From positions 1,426,001 to 1,490,000 of the forward strand of contig NZ_CP009630.1 in assembly GCF_000959445.1 (NCBI RefSeq): 64,000 nucleotides of DNA, given 5' to 3'. The stretch is from Burkholderia vietnamiensis LMG 10929. Lineage in GTDB: Bacteria > Pseudomonadota > Gammaproteobacteria > Burkholderiales > Burkholderiaceae. Under the pieces are notes generated by a model. That model was not told where the DNA came from and did not search any database. It saw nothing but the letters and a program-made list of their open reading frames with translations. Numbering within the stretch: position 1 is the first letter of the stretch; the number at the start of each line of letters is the position of its first letter. A program made the position numbers and the translations under genes. Below, piece by piece: positions 1 to 10,572 of the stretch.

Positions 1-2
1 AC

Positions 3-566
3 ATCAGCTGGAAGCTGCAGTGCCGCGACTGGCGCGTGGTCTACGAGCCGCATGCGCTCAGCTGGATCCTGATGCCCGAGACGCTGAAAGGACTGTACCG
101 ACAGCGGCTGCGCTGGGCGAAGGGCGGCATCCAGGTGCTGCTCAAGTACGCTGGCACGCTCGCGCGGCCGACCCAGATGATGATGTGGCCGCTGTTCGCC
201 GAGTATCTGATCGGCATCGCATGGGCGTACGCGATGTCGTTCATCCTGCTGCTCGCGCTGATCGACGTGGTGTACCCGCTCCCGGCGAACTGGCATGTGT
301 CCGTGGTGCCGCACTGGCACGGGATGCTGCTGGTCGCAACCTGCATCCTGCAGCTGATCATCGGCAGCATGATCGATCGTCGTTACGACGAAAAACTCCT
401 GATGTACTTCCTTGACACCATCTGGTACCCCGTGGCGTTCTGGCTGATCAGCATGATCACCACCGTCGTCGCGTTACCCGCCGTCGTACTGCGGGGCCGC
501 GGCAAGCGCGCCGTGTGGGTCAGTCCCGACCGAGGCATTCAACATGAAGAACGCGCCGATTATTGA
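3..566 (+). CDS. pgaC: PNAG synthase glycosyltransferase PgaC, C-terminal part
   Basis: The frame is open from the left edge, so the N-terminal GT2 catalytic half lies outside the window. The visible part carries the processive-synthase motif QRLRWAKGG (the QxxRW signature that binds the growing chain), followed by about four hydrophobic membrane segments. This fits poly-beta-1,6-N-acetylglucosamine synthase, which polymerises UDP-GlcNAc at the inner membrane for the biofilm matrix. The stop overlaps the next gene by 23 nt, and that gene is PgaD-like, which supports pgaC over cellulose or hyaluronan synthase. The assignment to family is strong; the exact polymer is inferred from the neighbourhood. 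Confidence 0.85.
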   Translation: MSWKLQCRDWRVVYEPHALSWILMPETLKGLYRQRLRWAKGGIQVLLKYAGTLARPTQMMMWPLFAEYLIGIAWAYAMSFILLLALIDVVYPLPANWHVSVVPHWHGMLLVATCILQLIIGSMIDRRYDEKLLMYFLDTIWYPVAFWLISMITTVVALPAVVLRGRGKRAVWVSPDRGIQHEERADY

Positions 567-1032
567 CCTTTCCCTGCGTGCGCCGCACGAGATGATCGCG
601 GAGCGCGGCACGCTCGTCGGCCCCGTGCTGGTCGCATGGTTCCGCCTCGTGCGGCCCGCGCTGGTGGGCGGGGTCTGGGCATCGATCTGCATCTATACGT
701 ACCGCTATCTGCTGCCCTTCAACGAGGCCGAGATGCCGATCGAGCAGATCGTGTTCTATGTGACGAGCATCGCGCTGATCGCCGGCACCATCGTCACGTG
801 GCTGATCGCGGGGCGCGTCGTGCATCCGCTCGCGTACCGGCTGCGCGTGTCGAAGATGCTGCGGCGCTCGGCCAGCGTGCAGGCGCGCGCGGTGCCCGCG
901 AACGCGCTGGCCGGCGCACGCCGCCACGGCGCGCGGCGCACGACGCGCATTCTGGTCGCGTCGCATGACGCGAACGGCTCGATCGCCGGCATCGAATGGA
1001 TCGCGCACGCGGGGCCGCAGCCCCGCGAGTAG
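544..1032 (+). CDS. pgaD: PgaD-like PNAG synthesis accessory protein
   Basis: A 162-residue protein with two membrane helices (roughly residues 38-60 and 66-90) and a basic cytoplasmic tail. PgaD proteins are small two-helix partners that hold PgaC in an active, c-di-GMP-responsive complex at the inner membrane. Sequence conservation in this family is low, so the call rests on size, topology and its position: it overlaps the end of pgaC by 23 nt, which implies translational coupling. The C-terminal tail, rich in Arg and Ala, is longer than in the enteric protein. Two diguanylate cyclase/phosphodiesterase genes lie 36 kb away, but no direct link is visible. Confidence 0.75.
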   Translation: MKNAPIIDLSLRAPHEMIAERGTLVGPVLVAWFRLVRPALVGGVWASICIYTYRYLLPFNEAEMPIEQIVFYVTSIALIAGTIVTWLIAGRVVHPLAYRLRVSKMLRRSASVQARAVPANALAGARRHGARRTTRILVASHDANGSIAGIEWIAHAGPQPRE

Positions 1033-1123
1033 GTCGGCGTGCGCGTCCGTCCGCGCGCGGCGCATCGTTCGCTTTGCGCCGCGCGCCGGGCGGCAACTTC
1101 CCGTTCTGTAGACGAGGTGAATC

Positions 1124-2943
<1,820 letters not shown>

Positions 2944-2947
<4 letters not shown>

Positions 2948-4227
2948 TGGGGCGGCTGGCCGTCGTCGCGCATGCGGGCCGGCGCGGCGCTCGCGCGCGG
3001 CTCGGGGCGGCGCTGTGCGGCGTCTGCTGGGCTGCCGCGGTCCCGTCGCTCGCGTGTGCAGGCACCTCGGCCGTGCATACCGTCACCGTGCAGGAACGCG
3101 CCGCGCCGCAGGACGACGGCGACCCGCGGCGCTTCATGCACGGGGTCGGCGTGGCCGACGCCGGCGGCGGGCGACGCTGGGTGTTCTTCAGCAGCTCGGG
3201 CATCGCGCCGCGCGGCGCACTGCGCAGCGGCAACTGGCCGCACGACGTGTACGTCGGCGAATGGCTTCCCGGCAAGCCGCGCATGCTGCGCGTCCATACG
3301 TTCATCAGCCGACCGGAGGCGCAGGAGCCCGTGTCGATCGCGCAGAACCCGCGCGGCGACATCTTCGTCACGTTCGAGGACGGCTGGAATACGCCGCAGG
3401 TGGTCAGCCAGCGCTACGGCATCTATCGGCGCGACCTGAAACCGGTCAAGCCCTATCCGAACGACGTCGAGTCGGGCGGACATTCGGGCCATGTCGCCGC
3501 GGTCGGCGAACGCTTCGTCGTGTTCTATTCCACCGATTGGATCGACGGCGGCGGCGTCGACAATCTCGGCACCGGCAACGGCGTCTATGTGAAAACCTAC
3601 GATGCCGAAGGACGCGTGCTGAACCACGTGCCGGTCGCGCCGCATCGCCGCGAATGGTGGCCGCTGGTCGCGGGCTCGCCGCGCCGCGCGCTGCTGGTCT
3701 GGCAGAAGTACATCGCCGGCAGCACCGACGCGACGCTCGAATACGCGATGTTCGATCCGGTCACCGCGAAGCTCGACAAGCTCGGCACGCTGAGCGACGC
3801 GATCCAGTACTACGTGTACTCGTCGGCCTACGTGCCGGCGATCGACCGCTTCGTCGTCGTGACGACGACGGCCGACGAGCGCGGCGTCGCGATGCTGATC
3901 GATCCGGACGGGCGCCGCGTCGCGACGCTCGACTGTCTGCCGGCGTCGGTGCGGGAGTCGGGGATCGGCATCGACGGCGCACACGCGTACGTGCCGACCC
4001 GCGACGGCCGGCTGCTGACATTGGCGCTGTCGCCGACCGGCATGACCGTAAGCGGCGTGCAGCGCTCGCCGGTGCCGTGGGGGGCGACCGGCATCGTCGG
4101 ATTCCCGGCGCGCGCCGCCGCGATGCATTTCGTGTCGCTGACACCGACCGGCGTACGCGAAGCCGACTTCGACACGGCGCGCGAGACGCCATTGCCGAAC
4201 GCGGACGCGCAGTGTGCGCGCCGCTGA
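2944..4227 (+). CDS. Secreted protein of unknown function coupled to glmS
   Basis: A 427-residue protein whose ATGA start overlaps the glmS stop, so it is translated from the same message as the PNAG genes. An Arg-rich start and a hydrophobic stretch (about residues 20-40, ending near LACAGTSA) look like a signal peptide, placing it in the periplasm or outside. The mature part has many short hydrophobic, aromatic and Gly/Asp-rich strands (for example [34 protein letters not shown]) at intervals of roughly 50-60 residues. That pattern suggests a beta-propeller, but I do not recognise a named family. A role in matrix binding, processing or export of PNAG is suggested only by position. Confidence 0.75.
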
Positions 4228-4273
4228 CCATCAAGGTGCGGCGAGCGCCCGCGCGCACATCGTGGCTGCGCGT

Positions 4274-4411
4274 TCAGCGCTCGTTGCTCGTCACGGTTTC
4301 GAACTGCGAGCGATAGACGCCTTCGCGAACGATGCGCTCGAGCGTTGAGACGCCGTCCAGCAGCGTGTCCGGATGGAAATTCGGCGTGACGGGAAATTCC
4401 GGGCCGACGCC
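4274..4411 (-). pseudogene. Fragment of a DUF3626-family gene
   Basis: In the otherwise empty 4228-4712 gap, one minus-strand frame encodes NFHPDTLLDG, then LERIVREGVYRSQFET, then SNER and a stop. NFHPD followed by a GVYRSQFET block is the conserved start region of DUF3626 proteins, which are normally several hundred residues long. Only about 43 residues are recognisable, and the frame ends where the family continues with a Gly-rich stretch. This is therefore a degraded stump. The family call is from memory of the motif. The rest of the gap (4412-4712) shows nothing else I can support. Confidence 0.55.
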
Positions 4412-4712
4412 AGTTGGCTGGCCACGATCGTCGGATATGGGCAAAGCGTACGGTCTGCGACAGTGTCCATGCCGATGGTCCGGTAGCGTCGGCGCGACCG
4501 ACTGTATCGCGATGTCCGCGATGCCGTGAAGGAGGCAGCGCACCGCACCGCGCATGTTTCGGTACCCGATGCTATATCGCGCGCACGCTGCACGCCGCGC
4601 GTTCCGAAGTCGCCAACGCCGCGCGCACCGGCTAGACTGTCGCCCGATCCCATTCACCGGCCAGCGCCCCTGCAGTTTTCTCGCGGCCGGAACACCCTCG
4701 TACGGAGAACGA

Positions 4713-5549
4713 ATGCTGAAGCGCCGGTGGTTTTCGCTGTTGTTGCTGCTCGCGTGCGCGCTCGCCACGCACGCATCCGCACAGTCCGCGCTCGAACTCG
4801 ACACCGGCGGCGCGCCGCGCGTGCTGACGCGCGACGCCTTGCTCGCGCGCGCCGATGCGACCGAGCTGCACGTGCCGCACGACATCGCGTACGGGCGGCC
4901 GATGACGTTCCGTGCGGTGCCGTTCGCAGCGCTGCTCGGCGATGCGCCGCTGCCGGCGGACGGCGTGCTCGAAACGCGCGCGGCGGACGGTTTCGCCGCT
5001 CAGCTGCCGCTCGATCTGGTGCGCCGTCGTGCGCCGGCCGGCGCCGTTGCATGGCTCGCGATCGAGGACCCGGCGCGGCCGTGGCCGAAGCTGCCGGGCA
5101 AGCAGGTCAGCGCCGGCCCGTTCTATCTGGTGTGGTCGGGGCCGGACGCGGCGTCGGTGCGCGGCGAGCAGTGGCCGTATCAGATCGTGCGCATCACGAT
5201 CCAGTCGTCGCCGCTCGCGCGCTGGCCGTCGCTCGCGGTCGATCCCGCATTGCCGGCGAACGCGCCGGCCCGCGCCGGGCAGCGGCTGTTCGTCACGCTG
5301 TGCCTCGCCTGCCACCGCATCGACGGCGCCGGCAGCAGCCAGGCCGGCCCCGATCTGAACACGCCGATGAATCCGGTCGACTACTTCCAGCCGGCCGCGC
5401 TGCGCCGCTACATCCGCGATCCGGCCTCGGTGCGCGACTGGCCGGGCCGCGTGATGCCGGCGTTCCCGCCCGAGCAGCTGAGCGACCGGGAACTCGACCA
5501 GATCGTCGCGTACCTGACGTACGTCGCGCGGCGCAAGCCCGGCAAATAA
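4713..5549 (+). CDS. Exported c-type cytochrome
   Basis: A 278-residue protein. The frame is open further upstream, but the ATG at 4713 is preceded by CGGAGAA and begins a classic signal peptide (MLKRRWFSLLLLLACALATHASAQS), so this start is chosen. Residues of about 30-180 form a domain resembling the molybdopterin-oxidoreductase-like fold found in some thiol- or sulfite-related cytochromes. The C-terminal 90 residues are a class I cytochrome c with the haem motif CLACH and a likely Met ligand in VMPAFPPEQLSDRELDQIV. It would act in the periplasm as an electron carrier. No partner oxidoreductase or assembly gene is adjacent, so its redox partner is unknown. Confidence 0.8.
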   Translation: MLKRRWFSLLLLLACALATHASAQSALELDTGGAPRVLTRDALLARADATELHVPHDIAYGRPMTFRAVPFAALLGDAPLPADGVLETRAADGFAAQLPLDLVRRRAPAGAVAWLAIEDPARPWPKLPGKQVSAGPFYLVWSGPDAASVRGEQWPYQIVRITIQSSPLARWPSLAVDPALPANAPARAGQRLFVTLCLACHRIDGAGSSQAGPDLNTPMNPVDYFQPAALRRYIRDPASVRDWPGRVMPAFPPEQLSDRELDQIVAYLTYVARRKPGK

Positions 5550-5559
5550 GCCACGGCGC

Positions 5560-5800
5560 TCACGGGCGCTTCGCGGCACCGCTTGCAGCAGCACGTTGGC
5601 GCCGGCCGTCGACCATTCCGGCGTGATCGCGTCGGCCTCGTTTGGGCCGAGACCGTCGACGCACGGCACGCGCGGCATGGCACGCGTCGTGGCCTGCGCC
5701 CGACACGATGTCCAGGTGCGACAAGCCGAACGCCTGCGCCGCGTCGCGCACCGCGCCGATGTGGCGCGCATACGACATCGGGGCCTTCAGCACACGCAGA
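5560..5800 (-). pseudogene. Remnant of a Zn-dependent amidohydrolase (AllC/hydantoinase-type)
   Basis: The minus strand shows the C-terminal landmarks of the M20-type N-carbamoyl amino acid hydrolase/ureidoglycolate-type family: SHLDIVSGAGHDACHAAR, then in another frame VPCVDGLGPNEADAITPEWS and AGANVLLQAV. In intact members these blocks lie in one frame with about eight more residues between them (a PTAMIF-like strand). A small frameshifting deletion has therefore removed that piece. Everything upstream, including the metal-binding N-terminal half, is missing. The fragment lies next to the toxin-antitoxin operator and has no readable start. The family recognition is strong; the deletion size is inferred. 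Confidence 0.7.
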
Positions 5801-5857
5801 TGTTGTCGTAGCGGCCGCGCGTCGGCGATGCCCCAGCTTGCGGACGTCACTCGATGT

Positions 5858-5881
5858 ATATATGATACGCATATCATATAT
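5858..5881. promoter_or_regulatory. AT-rich palindrome, likely antitoxin operator/promoter
   Basis: A 24-bp inverted repeat centred at 5869/5870, with one mismatched pair near the centre, lies 11 bp before the start of the ribbon-helix-helix antitoxin gene. The half-site is ATATGATA. It stands out sharply from the 67% GC background. Toxin-antitoxin operons of this class are repressed by their own antitoxin binding such palindromes over the -10 region. A Shine-Dalgarno GGAG follows immediately. Confidence 0.6.
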
Positions 5882-5892
5882 CGGAGAATGCC

Positions 5893-6111
5893 ATGAGCCG
5901 CATCCTGATCGATCTGTCGAATGGCCAGCTCGACGAGCTGGCCGCCATCGTCGACACTGAGCAACGCCCTCGCGCCGCGATCATTCGCGATGCAATCGAT
6001 GCGTATATCGCACAACACAAGCGATCGCATGCCGATATCGTGTTCGGCCTGTGGAAGGACCGCGCCGTCGACGGGCTCACCTATCAGGAGGCACTGCGTT
6101 CAGAATGGTAA
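5893..6111 (+). CDS. Ribbon-helix-helix (CopG-like) antitoxin
   Basis: A 72-residue protein starting MSRILIDLSNGQLDEL, with the short N-terminal strand and two helices of a ribbon-helix-helix DNA-binding domain (RAAIIRDAIDAYIAQH). The C-terminal tail FGLWKDRAVDGLTYQEALRSEW would wrap and neutralise the toxin. GGAG precedes the ATG. The gene is complete. Its stop overlaps a second reading frame (ATG at 6105) that begins like a VapC toxin, and a functional toxin lies a little further downstream. It probably represses its own promoter through the palindrome at 5858-5881. Confidence 0.8.
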   Translation: MSRILIDLSNGQLDELAAIVDTEQRPRAAIIRDAIDAYIAQHKRSHADIVFGLWKDRAVDGLTYQEALRSEW

Positions 6112-6281
6112 AAGCGATCATCGACACCCGTTACGTCACCGCATGCCGGAGCCGCCGGCTTGCGGCCGACGCTCGTCCCGCACGGCTTCGGCCGCCGCAT
6201 GCCGGCACCGTGTTCGGTCTCTGGAAAACGCGCGCGCTCGACGGGCTCGCGTATCAACAGGCGTTGCGCGCGGAATGGTGA
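6105..6281 (+). pseudogene. Chimeric stub: VapC-like start joined to a second antitoxin tail
   Basis: This 58-codon frame starts inside the antitoxin stop with MVKAIIDT, which resembles the true toxin start MVNALFDT. It runs through about 25 unmatched residues and ends VFGLWKTRALDGLAYQQALRAEW, a diverged copy of the antitoxin tail. Its stop overlaps the start of the real toxin by 7 nt. The simplest history is a tandem duplication of the antitoxin-toxin pair followed by a deletion from within toxin 1 to within antitoxin 2. The product is probably not functional, but the frame keeps translational coupling across the scar. Confidence 0.7.
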
Positions 6282-6640
6282 ATGCCCTCTTCGACACCAA
6301 CATCCTGATCGACTATCTCGGCGGCGTGGAAGCCGCGCGCGAGGAACTCGCCCGCTACGAGTCGCGCGCGATCAGCGTGGTGACCTGGATGGAAGTCCTG
6401 GTCGGCGCAACGGCAAGCGACGACGCAGCGATCCGCACGTGGCTGTCGTCGTTCGACATCATTCCGCTCGACGGCGCGGTGGCGAATCGCGCGGTCGCGA
6501 TTCGCCAGGCGCGCCGCATTCGGTTGCCCGATGCGATCGTGTGGGCTTCCGCGCAAGTGAACGGCCTGCTGCTCGTATCGCGCAACACGAAGGATTTTCC
6601 CGTCACCGAACCGGGCATCCGGGCGCCCTATCAGTTGTAG
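6275..6640 (+). CDS. PIN-domain toxin, VapC family
   Basis: A 121-residue protein with the four acidic residues of a PIN nuclease: Asp7 (LFDTNILID), Glu40 (WMEVLVG), Asp86 (RLPDAIVWA) and Asp107 (NTKDFP). VapC toxins are Mg-dependent ribonucleases cutting tRNA or rRNA, held inactive by the partner antitoxin. The ATG at 6275 overlaps the stop of the antitoxin-tail stub, so it depends on translation through that stub. The intact antitoxin is 164 nt upstream rather than adjacent, which is unusual for this class. It is full length and appears intact. Confidence 0.85.
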   Translation: MVNALFDTNILIDYLGGVEAAREELARYESRAISVVTWMEVLVGATASDDAAIRTWLSSFDIIPLDGAVANRAVAIRQARRIRLPDAIVWASAQVNGLLLVSRNTKDFPVTEPGIRAPYQL

Positions 6641-7194
6641 CGAAGGCGGCGGCGGGGCGAATGTCTGCCCCGTCCTGCCCTGCCAGTCGCTGCCGCATGG
6701 CGGCAGCCGCGCGACCGTATAGGCCAAGCGTCGCACGCCGGTCCACGCGTGCCGGCGCTCGACGTACTCGATACGCTTCGTGCGCTCGACGACGCCCCGA
6801 CACGCACTACACGCATGGACTAACCGCCGCATCGCGCAACCGCACCACCGAGCAACGGCACATGCGAAGCACCCGGCATTTCCGTACATCGCGTGGCCGC
6901 GGTGCCGATATCGCATCGGCCTCGTGCCCAGCGACCAGCGACCGATCGCAGCGCCCCGGCGATGCATCGAGCTTCCTCGCGTTCGGCCACGGCGCACGCG
7001 CCGCACGCAATGCTGCCCCTCCGTGCCTCGCTCCGCCTCACGGATCCAAAGCCCCGCCCATGCCCGTTCGGAACCGCGCCGCAACCAGATAGAAATTCCC
7101 GATGCAGCGGATTAAAACAAGCAATTTCACAAGGCAAGGGTGAACCCGGATACTGAGCACACTTCATCAACACCACCGCAAAGGAACGCTCAAG
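6641..7194. other. Intergenic region upstream of ahpC
   Basis: About 550 bp with no frame I can support as a gene in either direction; the open frames here have no start context and no recognisable motifs. The last 100 bp before ahpC are less GC-rich and should contain its promoter. I could not assign a specific OxyR site by eye. Confidence 0.5.
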
Positions 7195-7758
7195 ATGCCG
7201 ATCATCAACACCCAAATCAAACCGTTCAAGGCAACCGCATACCACAACGGCGATTTCGTGCCCGTGACCGAAGAGAACTTCAAGGGCAAGTGGTCCGTCG
7301 TCGTGTTCTATCCGGCCGACTTCACGTTCGTGTGCCCGACCGAACTGGGCGATCTGGCCGACCGCTACGCCGAATTCCAGAAACTGGGTGTCGAAATCTA
7401 CGGCGTGTCGACCGATACGCACTTCACGCACAAGGCATGGCACGACACGTCGGAGACGATCGGCAAGATCAAGTACCCGATGATCGGCGACCCGACGCTC
7501 ACGCTGTCGCGCAACTTCGACGTGCTGATCGAGGAAGAAGGGATGGCGCTGCGCGGCACGTTCGTGATCAACCCGGAAGGCGAGATCAAGCTGTGCGAAA
7601 TCCATGACAACGGCATCGGCCGCGACGCCGGCGAACTGCTGCGCAAGGTGCAGGCCGCGCAATACATCGCCGCACATCCGGGCGAAGTGTGCCCGGCAAA
7701 GTGGACGCCGGGCGCGGAAACGCTGACCCCGTCGCTGGACCTGATCGGCAAGATCTGA
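7195..7758 (+). CDS. ahpC: Alkyl hydroperoxide reductase subunit C (peroxiredoxin)
   Basis: A 187-residue typical 2-Cys peroxiredoxin. The peroxidatic Cys47 lies in FTFVCPTEL and the resolving Cys166 in [10 protein letters not shown], the same positions as in enteric AhpC. It reduces hydrogen peroxide and organic peroxides in the cytoplasm. The start is preceded by AAGGAACG. The reductase partner ahpF begins 120 nt downstream on the same strand, so the pair forms one operon ending at the hairpin at 9515. In related bacteria this operon is under OxyR; no oxyR gene is in the window. Confidence 0.97.
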   Translation: MPIINTQIKPFKATAYHNGDFVPVTEENFKGKWSVVVFYPADFTFVCPTELGDLADRYAEFQKLGVEIYGVSTDTHFTHKAWHDTSETIGKIKYPMIGDPTLTLSRNFDVLIEEEGMALRGTFVINPEGEIKLCEIHDNGIGRDAGELLRKVQAAQYIAAHPGEVCPAKWTPGAETLTPSLDLIGKI

Positions 7759-7877
7759 CGATCGCCCCGCGCGCGCCGCACGGCGCGCGCCACGCCACCG
7801 CGGGCCGGCCCTCGCCGCCCGCCCTCCTCCGGCACCCCGTGCCCGAGCAGCCACATCAATACGGAATTCAGAACGCC

Positions 7878-9476
7878 ATGCTCGACGCCAATCTCAAGAA
7901 TCAACTGAAAGCGTACCTCGAAAAGATCACCCGCCCGATCGAACTCGTCGCCTCGCTCGACGACGGTGCGAAATCTCGGGAACTGCTTGCGCTGCTGAAC
8001 GAGATTGCGTCGCTGACGTCGCGCGTGACCGTCATCGAGCGCCGCGACGATGCCGAGCGCAAGCCGTCGTTCTCGATCGGCGAACCCGGCAAGCCGGCCG
8101 GCATCCGCTTCGCCGGCATTCCGATGGGCCACGAATTCACGTCGCTCGTCCTCGCGCTGCTGCAGACCGGCGGCCATCCGATCAAGCTCGACGACGACGT
8201 GATCGAACAGATTCGCGCGCTCGACGGCGACTTCGCGTTCGAAACGTATTTCTCGCTGTCATGCCAGAACTGCCCGGAAGTCGTGCAGGCGCTGAACGTG
8301 ATGGCACTGATCAACCCGCGCATCCGCCACGTCGCGATCGACGGCGCGCTGTTCCAGGATGAAGTCGACGCGCGCCAGATCATGGCCGTCCCGACGATGT
8401 TCCTGAACGGCGCAACGTTCGGCCAGGGCCGCAGCAGCGTGAAGGAAATCCTCGCGAAGCTCGACACCGGCGCGAGCGCACGCGCCGCCAAGTCGCTCGA
8501 AAACAAGCCGGTGTTCGACACGCTGGTCGTCGGCGGCGGCCCGGCCGGCGCGGCCGCGGCGATCTACTCGGCGCGCAAGGGCATCGCGACGGGCGTCGTC
8601 GCCGAGCGCTTCGGCGGCCAGGTGCTCGACACGATGGCCATCGAAAACTTCGTGTCGGTGCAGGAAACCGAAGGGCCGAAGTTCGCGGCCGCGCTCGAGC
8701 AGCACGTGAAGCAGTACGACGTCGACATCATGGACGTGCAGCGCGCCGAGGCGCTGATCCCCGGCGACGTGCATCAGATCCGCCTCGCGAACGGCGCGGT
8801 GCTGAAGGCGAAGACGATCGTTCTCGCGACCGGTGCGCGCTGGCGCGAAATCAACGTGCCGGGCGAGCGCGAGTACCGCAACCGCGGCGTCGCCTACTGC
8901 CCGCACTGCGACGGCCCGCTGTTCAAGGGCAAGCGTGTCGCGGTGGTCGGCGGCGGCAACTCCGGCGTCGAGGCGGCGATCGACCTCGCCGGCATCGTGA
9001 AGGAAGTCACGCTGCTCGAATACGGCGCACAACTGCGCGCCGACGAGGTGCTGCAACGCAAGCTGCGCAGCCTGCCGAACGTCACGATCGTCACGCAAGC
9101 GCAGACGACCGAGCTGACCGGCGACGGCAACAAGCTGAACGCGCTCGTCTACAAGGATCTGCAGTCGGGCGAAACGAAACGTATCGCGCTCGAAGGCGTG
9201 TTCGTGCAGATCGGCCTCGTGCCGAACACCGAATGGCTGAAAGGGACGGTCGAGCTGTCGAAGCACGGCGAGATCGTCGTCGATGCCCGCGGGGCGACGT
9301 CGGTGCCCGGCGTGTTCGCCGCCGGCGACGTGACGACGGTTCCGTTCAAGCAGATCGTGATCGCGGTCGGCGAAGGTGCGAAGGCATCGCTCGGCGCGTT
9401 CGATCACCTGATCCGGCAGGACGCGACGCCGGTCACGACCGCCGCGCCGCAGCCCGCCGAAGCACTCGCCGCGTAA
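7878..9476 (+). CDS. ahpF: Alkyl hydroperoxide reductase subunit F
   Basis: A 532-residue NADH-dependent disulfide reductase that recycles AhpC. The frame is open upstream, but the ATG at 7878 gives the family's usual length. The N-terminal double-thioredoxin-fold domain carries CQNC at residues 129-132. The thioredoxin-reductase-like part has the FAD motif [12 protein letters not shown], the redox pair CPHC, a second nucleotide motif [10 protein letters not shown] for NADH, and the late FAD motif GVFAAGDVT. All catalytic features are present. It follows ahpC and precedes a strong terminator. Confidence 0.97.
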   Translation: MLDANLKNQLKAYLEKITRPIELVASLDDGAKSRELLALLNEIASLTSRVTVIERRDDAERKPSFSIGEPGKPAGIRFAGIPMGHEFTSLVLALLQTGGHPIKLDDDVIEQIRALDGDFAFETYFSLSCQNCPEVVQALNVMALINPRIRHVAIDGALFQDEVDARQIMAVPTMFLNGATFGQGRSSVKEILAKLDTGASARAAKSLENKPVFDTLVVGGGPAGAAAAIYSARKGIATGVVAERFGGQVLDTMAIENFVSVQETEGPKFAAALEQHVKQYDVDIMDVQRAEALIPGDVHQIRLANGAVLKAKTIVLATGARWREINVPGEREYRNRGVAYCPHCDGPLFKGKRVAVVGGGNSGVEAAIDLAGIVKEVTLLEYGAQLRADEVLQRKLRSLPNVTIVTQAQTTELTGDGNKLNALVYKDLQSGETKRIALEGVFVQIGLVPNTEWLKGTVELSKHGEIVVDARGATSVPGVFAAGDVTTVPFKQIVIAVGEGAKASLGAFDHLIRQDATPVTTAAPQPAEALAA

Positions 9477-9514
9477 CGCGTAACGCGCGACGCGCGCACC
9501 GATTCGTCTCTCTT

Positions 9515-9553
9515 GGCCCCGCATGCTCTGGTCGGCGTGCGGGGCCCTTTTTT
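9515..9553 (+). terminator. Rho-independent terminator of ahpCF
   Basis: An inverted repeat of about 11 bp (GGCCCCGC arm, with one G-T pair near the loop), a loop of about 10 nt, the matching arm GCGGGGCC, and then a run of T (CTTTTTT). It lies 38 nt after the ahpF stop. This is the clearest intrinsic terminator in the window. Confidence 0.85.
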
Positions 9554-9589
9554 ATCCGGCGTCGCGCCGCGCGAGCGCGCTGCCGCTCG

Positions 9590-10405
9590 TCACGGGGCGA
9601 CAGGCGCGCCGTTCGTCGACGCGGGCGTCGTCCTGATGGTGCTCGATTGCCGCACCAACTGCTCGGTCATCGCGGCGGCAACCGGGTTCGAGCCGGCGGC
9701 CGCATGCGGTTGCGCGAGGCCCGGCGTCGCCACGTATTGCGGCGGCGGCAACGACGGATCGAGCTTGGCGGACTCGCGCACCAGCGCGGCGGTTTCAGGT
9801 GTTTCGGCGCGCTGCGCCGGCTGCGCCGTTGCCGCGTGGCGCTCGAGGCCGTCGCGGGTGCGTGCGGCATGGCGGCTCGGCTGGCTCGGTTGCTTGCCGG
9901 ACCGAGGCGCTTGCGCGGCGTCAACCGGTGCAGCGGGTTGCGCTGCGCGAGTCGGCTGAGCCGGTTGAATCGTCTGCGGCGCTGCCTGTGGCAACTGCGC
10001 GGGTTTCGCATTCGTCGGAGTCGAATCGGCCGGCTCGACCGCGACCACGTGGACGGCGGGCGGCGGTGCAGCCGGCTTCGGCGCCGGCACGGCAGCGACG
10101 GGCGCGGCCGGCGCAACTTGCGCGACCGCCGCAGACGCCGGCACCGAACGGTCACGTGCGGCCGCTTGTTGCGGCAGTGCCTCATCTACATGCGCGGAAG
10201 GAGCGGCATCGGGCGGGGGCGGCGCGATCGCGCCCTGCGAGGTGCGGCCGTCGGCTGGGGCCGTAGCAGCCGGTGCGGCTGCGTCGCCGATGCCGGCCTC
10301 TGCGATCGCGCGGTGGTCCGCACGCAGCAGCATTACGTAGCCGGCGCCCGCGGCCGCGACCAGCAGCCCACCGGCGATCCACAATGTCTTTCGGGTACTC
10401 GTCAT
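9590..10405 (-). CDS. Pro/Ala-rich membrane-anchored protein of unknown function
   Basis: A 271-residue protein with an N-terminal anchor (MTSTRKTLWIAGGLLVAAAGAGYVML) and then a long low-complexity Pro/Ala/Gln-rich region (about residues 40-190) that should be extended and periplasmic. The last 70 residues are more ordered (for example LDPSLPPPQYVATPGL and AAAMTEQLVRQSS). The layout resembles cell-envelope linker proteins of the TonB or SPOR-less type, but no named domain is recognised. It sits alone, converging with ahpF. Function unknown; coding is supported by the codon pattern and the anchor. Confidence 0.65.
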   Translation of the reverse strand: MTSTRKTLWIAGGLLVAAAGAGYVMLLRADHRAIAEAGIGDAAAPAATAPADGRTSQGAIAPPPPDAAPSAHVDEALPQQAAARDRSVPASAAVAQVAPAAPVAAVPAPKPAAPPPAVHVVAVEPADSTPTNAKPAQLPQAAPQTIQPAQPTRAAQPAAPVDAAQAPRSGKQPSQPSRHAARTRDGLERHAATAQPAQRAETPETAALVRESAKLDPSLPPPQYVATPGLAQPHAAAGSNPVAAAMTEQLVRQSSTIRTTPASTNGAPVAP

Positions 10406-10572
10406 GCTTGCTCACCGATCGTGTCGACGTGAACAAGCCATGATACCCGCGCGTCGGCGCGCGATCCCGTGCGAATACATTTGGTTGCATTGACGCGCAG
10501 CCGGCCCACCATGCAGCGCGGCTCCGCGATCGTCAGCCCGCCCGAACCGCCCCGCTGCCGCCCGTCATGCGA

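Noticed and set aside
6254..7084. Minus-strand open frame opposite the PIN toxin and spacer
   Set aside because: Covers the antisense of a recognised toxin and has no motif of its own.
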